Source: PUMD01 sp964599275 (GTDB taxonomy: Bacteria > Bacillota > Sulfobacillia > SLMV01). From it: 16,475 nucleotides of DNA. The notes beneath the pieces were generated by a model. That model was not told the origin of the DNA, did no database searches, and was given only the letters and a program-made list of their open reading frames with translations. Below are positions 1-7,559 of the stretch, piece by piece (within the stretch, counting starts at the first letter, position 1; each line of letters starts with the position of its first letter). The stretch lies in NCBI GenBank assembly GCA_964599275.1, contig CAZRFK010000042.1, positions 1 to 16,475 on the forward strand. Direction: 5' to 3'. The position numbers and the translations under genes are program-made.

Positions 1-1392
1 CTTATGGATGGCAGGGTGAAGACTTTACATCCGGCAATTCATGCTGGCGTTTTGGCCCGACGGCACAATGACCAAGACATGCAGCAGCTGCAGGAATTTG
101 GTTATGAACCTATTGACATGGTAGTGGTCAACCTGTATCCCTTCGAGGAGGTAGCAGCCGGGGGAGCTGAAGAATCTGAGGTTCTGGAGAATATCGATAT
201 AGGCGGTCCAACCCTGCTGCGAGCTGCTGCCAAGAATTACCCTTCAGTTACCTGTCTGAGTAATTCTGATGATTACACTCAGATCTCTGCCATCGTAGCA
301 GGGGGCGAGGAAATTGAAAGAAGCTGGAGAAAGCAACTGGCAGCACGGGCATTTGCTCACGTTTCCCGCTACGATTCTTTGATAGCCAACTACCTGGGAC
401 AGGATTCGGGGGGGATTTTGGCCTATCCGGAAGAATTGACACTGCCGTTGAAGCGGCAGATGAAGCTCCGATACGGTGAAAACCCTCACCAGAGTGCGGC
501 CTTTTATTCCCTGTCAGAGCCTGGCCCCACTTCCCTGGTTCATGCAGAACATCTTAGCGGACCTGACCTTTCTTACAATAACCTATGTGATGCGGATGCA
601 GCGATAAATGCAGTATCTGAGTTTGCTGAGGCGGCGGTGTGTGCATTAAAACACGCCAACCCCTGTGGTCTGGCCGAAGGTGAATCAATAGATACTGCGT
701 TCAGGCGCGCTTACGAAGGAGATCCGGTGTCCATATTTGGCGGGGTCGTTGCAGTTAACCGTGCGGTTGATGAGGGAATCGTTGATTTCATCAGTGAAAA
801 ACAGCTGTTTTTGGATGTGTTGATAGCTCCAGGTTACTCAAAAGCAGCTGAGCAGCGGTTAAAACAGCGGGAAAAGTTGAAACTGTTGAAACTTGAAGGC
901 CTTAATCCCGATAGCAGAGGCGGTCAGCTGGAGGAGTATCCCGATGGGCGTTTTCTTAGTGGTGGAGTGCTGTTGAACTCCCCTGACAACGCTGCAATTG
1001 AACGCGGTGGTTGGGAAGTTGCGGGAGAATGCTCACCAGCTGATGATGTTTATGATGACCTGGAGTTTGCCATGAAGGTTGTAAAGCACGTAAAATCTAA
1101 TGCTGTGGTGGTTGTGAAGGGCTCTGCCACCCTTGGGGTGGGAGCAGGACAGATGAACCGGGTTACTGCTGCTGAATTGGCCTTAAAACAGGCCGGTGAA
1201 AAGGCCGACGGGGCAGTTCTGGCTTCTGATGGTTTCCTGCCGTTTCCTGATGTTGCTGAGTTGGCAGCTGAACACAACATCAAGGCCATAGTTCAGCCCG
1301 GAGGTTCCATACGGGATGCTCAATCCATAGAGGTGGCTGACGCGGCGGGCATGGCCATGGTCTTCACCGGCAGCAGACATTTTCGTCATTAA
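1..1392 (+). CDS. purH: Bifunctional AICAR transformylase / IMP cyclohydrolase PurH, 5' end missing
   Basis: Catalyses the last two steps of de novo IMP synthesis in the cytoplasm: formyl transfer from 10-formyl-THF to AICAR, then ring closure. The reading frame is open from base 1, so the gene starts outside the window; about 60 N-terminal residues appear to be missing compared with ~510-530 aa family members. Numbering from the Met at base 4, the cyclohydrolase part shows GRVKTLHPAIHAG (3-15), VVNLYPF (41-47) and IDIGGPTLLRAAAKN (64-78). The transformylase part shows RYGENPHQ (156-163), LSYNNLCDADAA (189-200), the catalytic Lys-His pair in KHANPCG (K216, H217), GDPVSIFGG (239-247) and GVGAGQMNRV. 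It ends in the typical RHFRH. purD follows after 15 bases, so the two are clearly co-transcribed. The identification is secure; only the start is absent. Confidence 0.97.
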   Translation, partial: LMDGRVKTLHPAIHAGVLARRHNDQDMQQLQEFGYEPIDMVVVNLYPFEEVAAGGAEESEVLENIDIGGPTLLRAAAKNYPSVTCLSNSDDYTQISAIVAGGEEIERSWRKQLAARAFAHVSRYDSLIANYLGQDSGGILAYPEELTLPLKRQMKLRYGENPHQSAAFYSLSEPGPTSLVHAEHLSGPDLSYNNLCDADAAINAVSEFAEAAVCALKHANPCGLAEGESIDTAFRRAYEGDPVSIFGGVVAVNRAVDEGIVDFISEKQLFLDVLIAPGYSKAAEQRLKQREKLKLLKLEGLNPDSRGGQLEEYPDGRFLSGGVLLNSPDNAAIERGGWEVAGECSPADDVYDDLEFAMKVVKHVKSNAVVVVKGSATLGVGAGQMNRVTAAELALKQAGEKADGAVLASDGFLPFPDVAELAAEHNIKAIVQPGGSIRDAQSIEVADAAGMAMVFTGSRHFRH

Positions 1393-1407
1393 AGAGGAGG
1401 TTTCAGT

Positions 1408-2673
1408 ATGCGAGTTTTAGTTTTGGGTAGCGGAGGACGTGAGCATACTCTGGTATGGAAAATAGCTCAAAGCCCCCTTGTAAATCAAGTTTATGCCATG
1501 CCGGGAAATGCTGGAATGAAAGGGACTGCCAAACTTGTAGACGGGGATCCACAGAATCCAGAGGAAGCGACAGCGGTTGCACAAGACATCGATGCTTCTC
1601 TGGTTGTTGTGGGCCCCGAAGCACCTCTGGCAGAAGGAGTAACAAACGAATTGCGAAAAAAGCACATACCCGTTTTTGGACCCACGAGGAGTGCTGCCCG
1701 CATTGAAAGCAGTAAAGTTTTTGCCAAGAATCTGATGAGCAAATACGATATTCCCACTGCCGATTATCGTGTGTTTGATGATCCCGATGCTGCCTCAGAA
1801 CACCTTAGACAGCGGAATTTGCCTGCTGTGGTCAAGGCAGATGGTCTTGCTGCGGGTAAGGGGGCCATACCTGTGGATACGCTCTCTGAAGCCGAGGAGG
1901 CCATTGATGTTCTGATGCGTCAGCGCCGTTTTGGTGAGGCTGGTGATCGGGTTATTGTAGAAGATTTTCTTCGCGGTGAAGAGGTTTCTTTATTAGCTTT
2001 TACCGATGGAAAAAAAGTGATACCGTTGATTGCAGCACAGGATTACAAGGCGGCATATGATGGTGGTCAGGGACCCAATACCGGTGGAATGGGCGCACGT
2101 TCTCCGGTACCATTTTTTGATGAACAGCTGGCCAGCCGGACGATGCAGGAAATACTGCGGCCAACCGTGGATGCGTTGAGGCAGGAAGGTTGTCCTTTTT
2201 CTGGCGTTCTTTATGCTGGTCTTATGATTACAGACAGTGGTCCTGAAGTTCTGGAGTTCAACTGTCGTTTTGGAGATCCTGAGGCCCAGGTTATTCTCCC
2301 GCGTATGCAGAGTGATCTGGTTGAACTTTTAGCAGCTGTTGCCCGTGAGGATGGAGATCTGAGTTTTGCTGCCGAAAATCTGAGGTGGCGCGAGGAAGCA
2401 GCTGTCTGTGTGGTGGCTGCTTCGGGTGGCTATCCTGTTGATTATGAAAAAGGAAAACCCATCACCGGTTTGCCTGCAGATGACGGAGAAGATATGGTGG
2501 TCTTTCACGCCGGCACTTCTCAACGGCAGGGACAGTGGGTAACTGACGGTGGTAGAGTGCTGGGAGTGTGTGGCCTGGGTTCAACTCTGGATAATGCACG
2601 CGAGAAGGCTTACGAGGGAATAGAGAAGATTGAATTTGAAGGGAAGCATTACAGGACAGATATAGGCAAATGA
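1408..2673 (+). CDS. purD: Phosphoribosylamine-glycine ligase (GAR synthetase) PurD
   Basis: ATP-grasp enzyme of purine synthesis that joins glycine to 5-phosphoribosylamine, forming glycinamide ribonucleotide. The 421 aa match the usual ~420-430. The N-terminal domain opens with the Rossmann-like VLVLGSGGREH (3-13) and contains VVVGPEAPL (66-74). The ATP-grasp region has VVKADGLAAGKG (141-152), EDFLRGEEVS (185-194), the GQGPNTGGMGARSP loop (220-233) and the metal/ATP-binding EFNCRFGDPEAQ (283-294). The ATG at 1408 is preceded by a strong AGAGGAGG at 1393-1400. It lies 15 bases after purH in the order common in Gram-positive pur operons. The 63-base spacer to pcrA holds no visible terminator, so read-through into pcrA is possible. 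Confidence 0.97.
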   Translation: MRVLVLGSGGREHTLVWKIAQSPLVNQVYAMPGNAGMKGTAKLVDGDPQNPEEATAVAQDIDASLVVVGPEAPLAEGVTNELRKKHIPVFGPTRSAARIESSKVFAKNLMSKYDIPTADYRVFDDPDAASEHLRQRNLPAVVKADGLAAGKGAIPVDTLSEAEEAIDVLMRQRRFGEAGDRVIVEDFLRGEEVSLLAFTDGKKVIPLIAAQDYKAAYDGGQGPNTGGMGARSPVPFFDEQLASRTMQEILRPTVDALRQEGCPFSGVLYAGLMITDSGPEVLEFNCRFGDPEAQVILPRMQSDLVELLAAVAREDGDLSFAAENLRWREEAAVCVVAASGGYPVDYEKGKPITGLPADDGEDMVVFHAGTSQRQGQWVTDGGRVLGVCGLGSTLDNAREKAYEGIEKIEFEGKHYRTDIGK

Positions 2674-2736
2674 TGTAGTGTTTTTGTGTTTTTAAATGCA
2701 TCCTCGGAACTGGACGGGAGAAGGAGGAATTATCTT

Positions 2737-4992
2737 TTGAAAATACTGGCGCAGCTGAACTCGGCTCAATTGGAAGCTGTGACTCACCGGGAAGGTCCCG
2801 CACTGGTGATAGCAGGAGCGGGAAGTGGAAAGACCAGGGTTTTGACCAGAAGGTTGGCCTACCTCATTGAAGAGGAGGGAGTCAGTCCGTTTTCAATATT
2901 AGCTATAACTTTCACCAACAAAGCTGCCCGAGAGATGAAAAAGCGGTGCAGGGAGTTAGTGGGTGAAGTTGTTCGAGATATGTGGGTCAGTACGTTTCAC
3001 TCCGCCTGCTTACGGATTCTCCGCAGTCATGCTCACCGGGCGGGATACAGCAGAGACTTCGTTGTTTATGACCGGTCAGAGCAGCTGACTGCGATCAAGC
3101 AGGCAATGGAGAACCTGCAGATAGATACCGAACAGTTTGAACCAAAAACTGTGCTCAATCGAATCGGCAGGGCAAAAAATGAACTGGATAGCCCTGCGGA
3201 TTTACAAAATAGGGGCAATTTTTACCTTCAGCGCGTTGCCGAGATATACAAAGAGTATCAACGGCAGCTGCGTCAGTATAATGCCATGGATTTTGATGAT
3301 CTGCTGGCTGTTGCTACAAATGTTTTGCTGGAAAATGAAGAGGTTCTGGGTAAATATCAGGACAAGTTTAAACACGTTATGGTGGATGAGTATCAGGATA
3401 CTAATCATGCTCAGTATCGTTTACTTAGACTTCTTGCTGTTCCGCAGCGCAACGTGTTTGCGGTTGGAGATTCAGATCAGTCCATCTACAGCTGGAGGGG
3501 AGCCGATCTGAGTAACATTTTGGACTTTGAGTCAGATTATCCTGAGGCTTCAGTTTATAAATTGGAAGAAAATTATCGTTCAACTGAGCCTATACTTGAT
3601 GCTGCTCAGCGGGTGATCCAGCGCAATCAGCTCCGTCAGCGCAAGAATTTGTGGACGCGCCGGGAGGGAGGTCATCCGGTTTGCTATTATCAGGCTGATT
3701 CTGGTGAGCAGGAGGCCAGGTTCGTAATATCATACATAAGACAGCTGTGCAGAGAGGAAGATTTCTCCTGGTCTGATTTTGCGGTCATGTACCGCACCAA
3801 TGCTCAATCTCGTTTATTTGAGGAAGCCTGTAATGCCATGGGAGTACCGTATCAAATTTTGGGTGCTACACGGTTTTATGATAGAGAGGAAATCAGAGAC
3901 GCCATCAGCTTTTTAAGGCTTCTCATTAATCAAGATGATTGGGTGAGCCTTCAGAGAGTGATTAACAAACCACGACGTTCTGTAGGGGCGGTTACCCAGC
4001 AAAGACTGGTTGACTACGCTGGGGAACATGATTTGAGTATTTACGAGACTTTGAGTAATGTGGAGCAGATTCCGGGAATCCGGCGCCCCCAACAGAAGGG
4101 AGTCAAAAAGTTTGCTGAGGCCCTGGAAAAGACCCGCCAGCAGCTTCAGACGATGCAACCGGCCGAAGCCCTGCAGATGATACTTGACGAGTGCCGATAT
4201 CATGACCACCTTGCTAAAAAAGGCAGGCGGGAGAAGGAGTCCCGCACCGAGAACCTGGAGGAACTCATATCTAGTGCTCACAATTTCATTGGCAGGCTGC
4301 GCAGCGGTCAGGCAGCTGTTGGAGATGACATTTCCTCTCAGGGTAAGGAGGCACTGACTGCATTTGTGGGTGAAGTTGCTCTGCTGAGTGATGTGGACCA
4401 GATGCAGGAAGACCAGCCACGGGCTACCTTATTGACCCTTCACAGCGCCAAGGGTTTGGAGTTTCCAGTGGTGTTTATCGTTGGAATGGAAGAGGGCCTG
4501 CTTCCACATTCGCGAGCTGTTGAAGATCCTGAGGAACTTGAGGAAGAACGTCGTCTCTGTTATGTGGGTATGACCAGAGCGCAGGACCGTCTTTTTCTGA
4601 CTCTCGCCAAAAGCAGGAGTTTATATGGTGAATTCTCTTCTGCGAGAAAGCCGTCCCGGTTTCTGGAGGAGATTGGAACGGATAGTCTGGTTTCAATAGC
4701 CGAGCAGAAGCTGGCTGACTCTGGACAAAAACAGCGGTGTCAGCAGAGAAAGAATACCTCTGCCTCATTTCCCAAACATGGAAGACATTCGCAGGCTCAT
4801 GTTGGGAATAAAGAAAAGGATTTAGATGGATTCAGGTCGGGAGCAAAGATCCACCATAAAATGTGGGGAACAGGAACGATAGTCTCCCGCAAAACAGTCG
4901 GTGGGGATGTTGAACTGAAACTTACTTTTCCAGATCAGGGAATCAAGACAGTTGTTGCTGAACATGCTCCCATCAAGCTGGTGGAAAAGTGA
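2737..4992 (+). CDS. pcrA: ATP-dependent DNA helicase PcrA (UvrD/Rep superfamily 1)
   Basis: A 3'-5' DNA helicase used in repair, replication restart and clearing of DNA-bound proteins or RNA polymerase. I chose the TTG at 2737 because AAGGAGG (2721-2727) sits 9 bases upstream. The open frame continues upstream to a GTG at 2686, but those residues resemble nothing in the family. The product is 751 aa (family ~720-750). Visible SF1A motifs: Walker A AGAGSGKT (26-33), Ia AITFTNKAAREM (56-67), STFHSACLRIL (85-95), Walker B DEYQD (217-221), motif III GDSDQSIYSWRGAD (244-257), motif IV ENYRST (278-283), then TLHSAKGLEFPVVF and RLCYVGMTRA further on. The last ~50 residues, with HHKMWGTGTIVS, form the Tudor-like domain that binds RNA polymerase in PcrA. 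In many Firmicutes ligA follows pcrA; here it does not. Confidence 0.96.
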   Translation: MKILAQLNSAQLEAVTHREGPALVIAGAGSGKTRVLTRRLAYLIEEEGVSPFSILAITFTNKAAREMKKRCRELVGEVVRDMWVSTFHSACLRILRSHAHRAGYSRDFVVYDRSEQLTAIKQAMENLQIDTEQFEPKTVLNRIGRAKNELDSPADLQNRGNFYLQRVAEIYKEYQRQLRQYNAMDFDDLLAVATNVLLENEEVLGKYQDKFKHVMVDEYQDTNHAQYRLLRLLAVPQRNVFAVGDSDQSIYSWRGADLSNILDFESDYPEASVYKLEENYRSTEPILDAAQRVIQRNQLRQRKNLWTRREGGHPVCYYQADSGEQEARFVISYIRQLCREEDFSWSDFAVMYRTNAQSRLFEEACNAMGVPYQILGATRFYDREEIRDAISFLRLLINQDDWVSLQRVINKPRRSVGAVTQQRLVDYAGEHDLSIYETLSNVEQIPGIRRPQQKGVKKFAEALEKTRQQLQTMQPAEALQMILDECRYHDHLAKKGRREKESRTENLEELISSAHNFIGRLRSGQAAVGDDISSQGKEALTAFVGEVALLSDVDQMQEDQPRATLLTLHSAKGLEFPVVFIVGMEEGLLPHSRAVEDPEELEEERRLCYVGMTRAQDRLFLTLAKSRSLYGEFSSARKPSRFLEEIGTDSLVSIAEQKLADSGQKQRCQQRKNTSASFPKHGRHSQAHVGNKEKDLDGFRSGAKIHHKMWGTGTIVSRKTVGGDVELKLTFPDQGIKTVVAEHAPIKLVEK

Positions 4993-4996
4993 TAAG

Positions 4997-5026
4997 ATGA
5001 AACAGATGAGAAATCCGGCTCCATGA
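4997..5026 (+). other. Nine-codon mini-ORF possibly coupled to the DUF368 gene
   Basis: The ATG at 4997 opens a short frame reading MKQMRNPAP and ending at a TGA (5024-5026) that overlaps the DUF368 ATG as ATGA. This arrangement is typical of translational coupling and could compensate for the weak RBS of the membrane protein gene. No strong RBS precedes the mini-ORF itself, so it may be chance. Confidence 0.2.
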
Positions 5027-5814
5027 TCAGGGATATTTTACTAGCGCGTCCAGGGAAAATAATAGTGGGGCTGTTTATGGGCCTGGCACTGGTAGTGCCC
5101 GGCGTCAGCGCGGGAACAGTGGCGCTGGTTCTCGGGGTCCACCGCGAAATAGTTGGGGATATCGCCAGGTTGCGTGGAACTTCCCTTCTTCCGAGTATCT
5201 TTGGCCTGCTGTGTGGTGCATGGCTGGGAGTTTGGGCTATTTGGCATGTCCTTAGTACTGCTCCATCGGTAACCCTTGCCTTCTTTTTGGGACTTATGGG
5301 AGTGGCTGTGGGTGATTTTTTGTGGGAAAAAGCACCCCGGGGTACCTCAATATGGTGGATGGCATCCGGGATCATAATCGCCTGGTTTCTGGGTGGACAG
5401 GGAACCTTAGTAAGGGCATCATCCGGGTTTTTGGCGATGTTTCTGGCTGGTGGTATAAGTAGTGGTGCCATGGTTTTACCTGGAATCAGTGGAGGCAGCC
5501 TGCTAATTGTCATTGGGCTTTATGATGATGTCATCTCTGCGTTTTCTCTTTTACGCTGGCCGGAGGTCGCCTGGTTTGGGGGCGGCGCAGTGTTGGGACT
5601 GTTCATTACTGCGGTAATCCTGCACTGGACTTTAGACCGCTGGGAAGAATCTATCCTATCCTTTCTGATGGGTCTGATGGCCGGCTCAATCTGGGTTTTA
5701 CTACCAGAAACATTAACTGCTGGGGTTTTTTGGAGCACAGTTGCGGGTGGATTGCTGGGTGTGTATTTGAGTCGTTTGGGACGAAGAAAAAGACAGAGTG
5801 CTTCCAGAAAATGA
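5023..5814 (+). CDS. popT: DUF368 membrane protein, probable polyprenyl-phosphate transporter (PopT family)
   Basis: A polytopic membrane protein of 263 aa, about 8 hydrophobic segments by eye, with a basic cytoplasmic tail (RLGRRKRQSASRK). The DUF368 hallmark is a duplicated half-motif: VVPGVSAGTVALVLGVH at 24-40 and VLPGISGGSLLIVIGLY at 151-167, each in a membrane segment. DUF368 proteins have been shown in other bacteria to help return undecaprenyl phosphate to the cytoplasmic face for reuse in wall synthesis, and to matter in alkaline conditions; that role is assigned here by family only. The ATG at 5023 is the only usable start after the in-frame stop at 4993. Its RBS is weak, but it overlaps the stop of a nine-codon ORF as ATGA. 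It lies 30 bases after pcrA, and the next gene follows closely, suggesting one transcript. Confidence 0.88.
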   Translation: MIRDILLARPGKIIVGLFMGLALVVPGVSAGTVALVLGVHREIVGDIARLRGTSLLPSIFGLLCGAWLGVWAIWHVLSTAPSVTLAFFLGLMGVAVGDFLWEKAPRGTSIWWMASGIIIAWFLGGQGTLVRASSGFLAMFLAGGISSGAMVLPGISGGSLLIVIGLYDDVISAFSLLRWPEVAWFGGGAVLGLFITAVILHWTLDRWEESILSFLMGLMAGSIWVLLPETLTAGVFWSTVAGGLLGVYLSRLGRRKRQSASRK

Positions 5815-5827
5815 AAGGGTGACGTGG

Positions 5828-7438
5828 TTGAACCAGGAATTGAATCTGAATTTGTCTGCTGGATTCAAGTTTTTTGTGTTAATAGTATTTTTAATAATGA
5901 CTTCAGGCTCAGCTCTGGGCTGTGATCGGATAGTTGAAACTGATCCCCCCGAACAAGCTGTTGCGCTGGATCTTGCAGTCGTTCGCTCTACTTCACAGTT
6001 GAATCCTCTGCTTGATTGGCCCCACAGTCTATCTGATCCGGCTGTATCACTAGTATATGGTACTTTGTTTTTTGTTGATGCACGGGGGCGAATTCGCCCA
6101 CACCTGGTACAACAGCTGAGTGCTGGAGAAGAAGATACCCTGCTTTTGCGGTTGCGTGAAGACCTCCAATGGCATGATGGGACCCCGCTTACCGTTGAAG
6201 ATATACGATTTACTCTGGAAGTTCTGCTGCATCCTGAATTCACCGGCAGTCGTGTTTCTGATGAGTTTGATTTCATCTCCGGGGTACGACAATATCGTCG
6301 GGGTGAGGTCGATGGCATAGAGGGTATCAATATGGTTGATGACCAGAAGCTAGAAATTGAAGTTGTAGATACAAAGACCCTGATTCCATGGAGCCTGGTT
6401 TCCCTATCACCGGTTGCCAGCCACATTTTTGAGGATGTCCCTGTCGCTGAAATGAAAGAGGCTTTAAAATCATCAAAGCCGGTGGGGGCGGGGCCGTACG
6501 AATTTGTTTCCGCTGAGGAGAAAGTCGTTGAGCTGGAGGCTGATGAAGGGTTTTATATAGAACCATATGCTGATGAAGTCAGGATCGAATTTATCGGTGA
6601 ATTCCCCCAGGAATGGAATAACAAGTATGACGCACTGTTTGCTCCAGGAACAGCTGCTGCGGGTGAAGAATTGCCGGATGATTTTTTCATGCATAAAATA
6701 CCTCAGGCAGGATTCGAAATTCTGGGGCTCAATCACGAACATAAGCTTTTGCAAAGGAAAACGATTAGAACTGCCTTGAAACTCGCACTTGATACACAGA
6801 GATTGGCCGATGAAGTTCTCGGGGAGAGTGCGCATGCTCTCTGCAGTCCGTTGGATTTTGCACCTGATTATGAACGAGACATCTGCCGGCAGGAGTACGA
6901 CCCTGAACGATCTGAAGAGCTCCTTGATGATGAGGGACTGCAAAAATATGATGACGGATGGCGAACAATGGAGGATGGGGAGCCTTTAGAGCTTTATCTC
7001 GCCTATCCTACCGGAGATCAGATCCGCAGGGATACTGCAAAATTTGTTTCAAACCAGCTGGCTGAAGTCGGGCTTAAGGTTAACCCTGTTCCCGTTGAAA
7101 GAGATATGTTTTTGTTCAATATCTTCGGGCGGAAAGTGTACGACATGTATATCTTTGGGGTTAGCTGGTTTCAGGCAACTTCCTATTCTTATTGGCAGGA
7201 GGACAACCCGTGGCATTATGGGGGGCTTGATAAAACCCCCACCGTTACAGAAACTGTTGAGCAATTTTTTGGTGATCCTCCTGAAGATGTAATCGCCTGG
7301 GAAGAAGCAGTTGCCAAGGACGCGCCGGTTGTGTTCCTTTATTCCCCAAACCATCTTCTGATTTATTCTGAAGAGTTAGAGGGTACTGATGAGTGGTTGT
7401 TTCCTGCATTTGGAGACATTTTTATGTGGAATTGGTGA
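5828..7438 (+). CDS. Peptide-type ABC transporter substrate-binding lipoprotein (SBP_bac_5 / OppA-DppA family)
   Basis: Extracellular solute-binding protein of the oligopeptide/dipeptide/nickel class, anchored as a lipoprotein and expected to deliver ligand to a permease. From the TTG at 5828 it is 536 aa (family ~500-600). A hydrophobic signal segment at 13-31 (FKFFVLIVFLIM...) ends in the lipobox-like ALGC, giving lipidated Cys32; Ala at -3 is less usual than Leu. The family signature is WHDGTPLTVEDIRFTLEVLL (about 115-134). KPVGAGPYEF and the C-terminal AWEEAVAKDAPVVFLY are also typical. The mature protein is rich in Asp and Glu. The start is uncertain: GTG 5798 and GTG 5819 are in frame, and TTG 5828 follows a GGTGA-type RBS just after the DUF368 stop. 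oppDF-like ATPase genes follow after a promoter gap, but no permease genes are present. The substrate cannot be inferred. Confidence 0.9.
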   Translation: MNQELNLNLSAGFKFFVLIVFLIMTSGSALGCDRIVETDPPEQAVALDLAVVRSTSQLNPLLDWPHSLSDPAVSLVYGTLFFVDARGRIRPHLVQQLSAGEEDTLLLRLREDLQWHDGTPLTVEDIRFTLEVLLHPEFTGSRVSDEFDFISGVRQYRRGEVDGIEGINMVDDQKLEIEVVDTKTLIPWSLVSLSPVASHIFEDVPVAEMKEALKSSKPVGAGPYEFVSAEEKVVELEADEGFYIEPYADEVRIEFIGEFPQEWNNKYDALFAPGTAAAGEELPDDFFMHKIPQAGFEILGLNHEHKLLQRKTIRTALKLALDTQRLADEVLGESAHALCSPLDFAPDYERDICRQEYDPERSEELLDDEGLQKYDDGWRTMEDGEPLELYLAYPTGDQIRRDTAKFVSNQLAEVGLKVNPVPVERDMFLFNIFGRKVYDMYIFGVSWFQATSYSYWQEDNPWHYGGLDKTPTVTETVEQFFGDPPEDVIAWEEAVAKDAPVVFLYSPNHLLIYSEELEGTDEWLFPAFGDIFMWNW

Positions 7439-7458
7439 AGGTCCACAGCAGGATTTCT

Positions 7459-7479
7459 ATACTTCTATGAATAAAGTAT
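7459..7479. repeat. Inverted repeat ATACTT-N9-AAGTAT, possible operator
   Basis: Perfect 6-base arms at 7459-7464 and 7474-7479 separated by 9 bases. It covers the -35/spacer position of the promoter whose -10 starts at 7482. Symmetric sites placed like this often bind dimeric regulators. I do not recognise the motif, and short A/T-rich arms can arise by chance. Confidence 0.35.
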
Positions 7480-7487
7480 GTTATAAT
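7479..7487 (+). promoter_or_regulatory. Extended -10 promoter for the oppDF-like genes
   Basis: TGTTATAAT is a perfect extended -10 (TG at 7479-7480, TATAAT at 7482-7487). No good -35 lies 16-18 bases upstream; the best hexamer there, ATACTT, is part of an inverted repeat. An extended -10 can work without a -35 or with an activator. Transcription would start near 7494, about 65 bases before oppD, allowing the ATPase genes to be expressed separately from the binding protein upstream. Confidence 0.6.
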
Positions 7488-7510
7488 GCACCTACATGAA
7501 TATGTGGTGC
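7488..7510 (+). repeat. Hairpin/inverted repeat at the predicted oppDF start site
   Basis: GCACCTACAT (7488-7497), loop GAAT, then ATGTGGTGC (7502-7510) form a 9-bp stem with one bulged T. It lies directly on the predicted start site downstream of the -10, so it could be an operator or a 5' leader hairpin. It could also act as a weak terminator for the preceding gene, but the following TCTTTAATAA is a poor T-tract. Confidence 0.4.
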
Positions 7511-7559
7511 TCTTTAATAAATATAGAATGACAAAACAACAGTAGAACGGGGTGATCGT

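Noticed and set aside
2674..2736. purD-pcrA spacer examined for a terminator or promoter
   Set aside because: It is T-rich at the start but has no stem-loop and no convincing -35/-10 pair; only the pcrA RBS is supported.
2686..2736. GTG at 2686 as the pcrA start
   Set aside because: It has no RBS and adds 17 residues unlike any PcrA N-terminus, whereas TTG 2737 has AAGGAGG at correct spacing.
3137..3511. Plus-strand frame of 124 codons inside pcrA
   Set aside because: Out-of-frame reading of pcrA motifs II and III; pcrA is intact across it.
4935..5513. Minus-strand open frame (192 codons) opposite the DUF368 gene
   Set aside because: Proline/serine-rich shadow of a membrane-protein gene; no start signal and no family resemblance.
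5713..6426. Minus-strand open frame (237 codons) opposite the DUF368 end and binding-protein start
   Set aside because: Serine/arginine-rich translation typical of the complement of a coding strand; the plus-strand genes here are clear family members.
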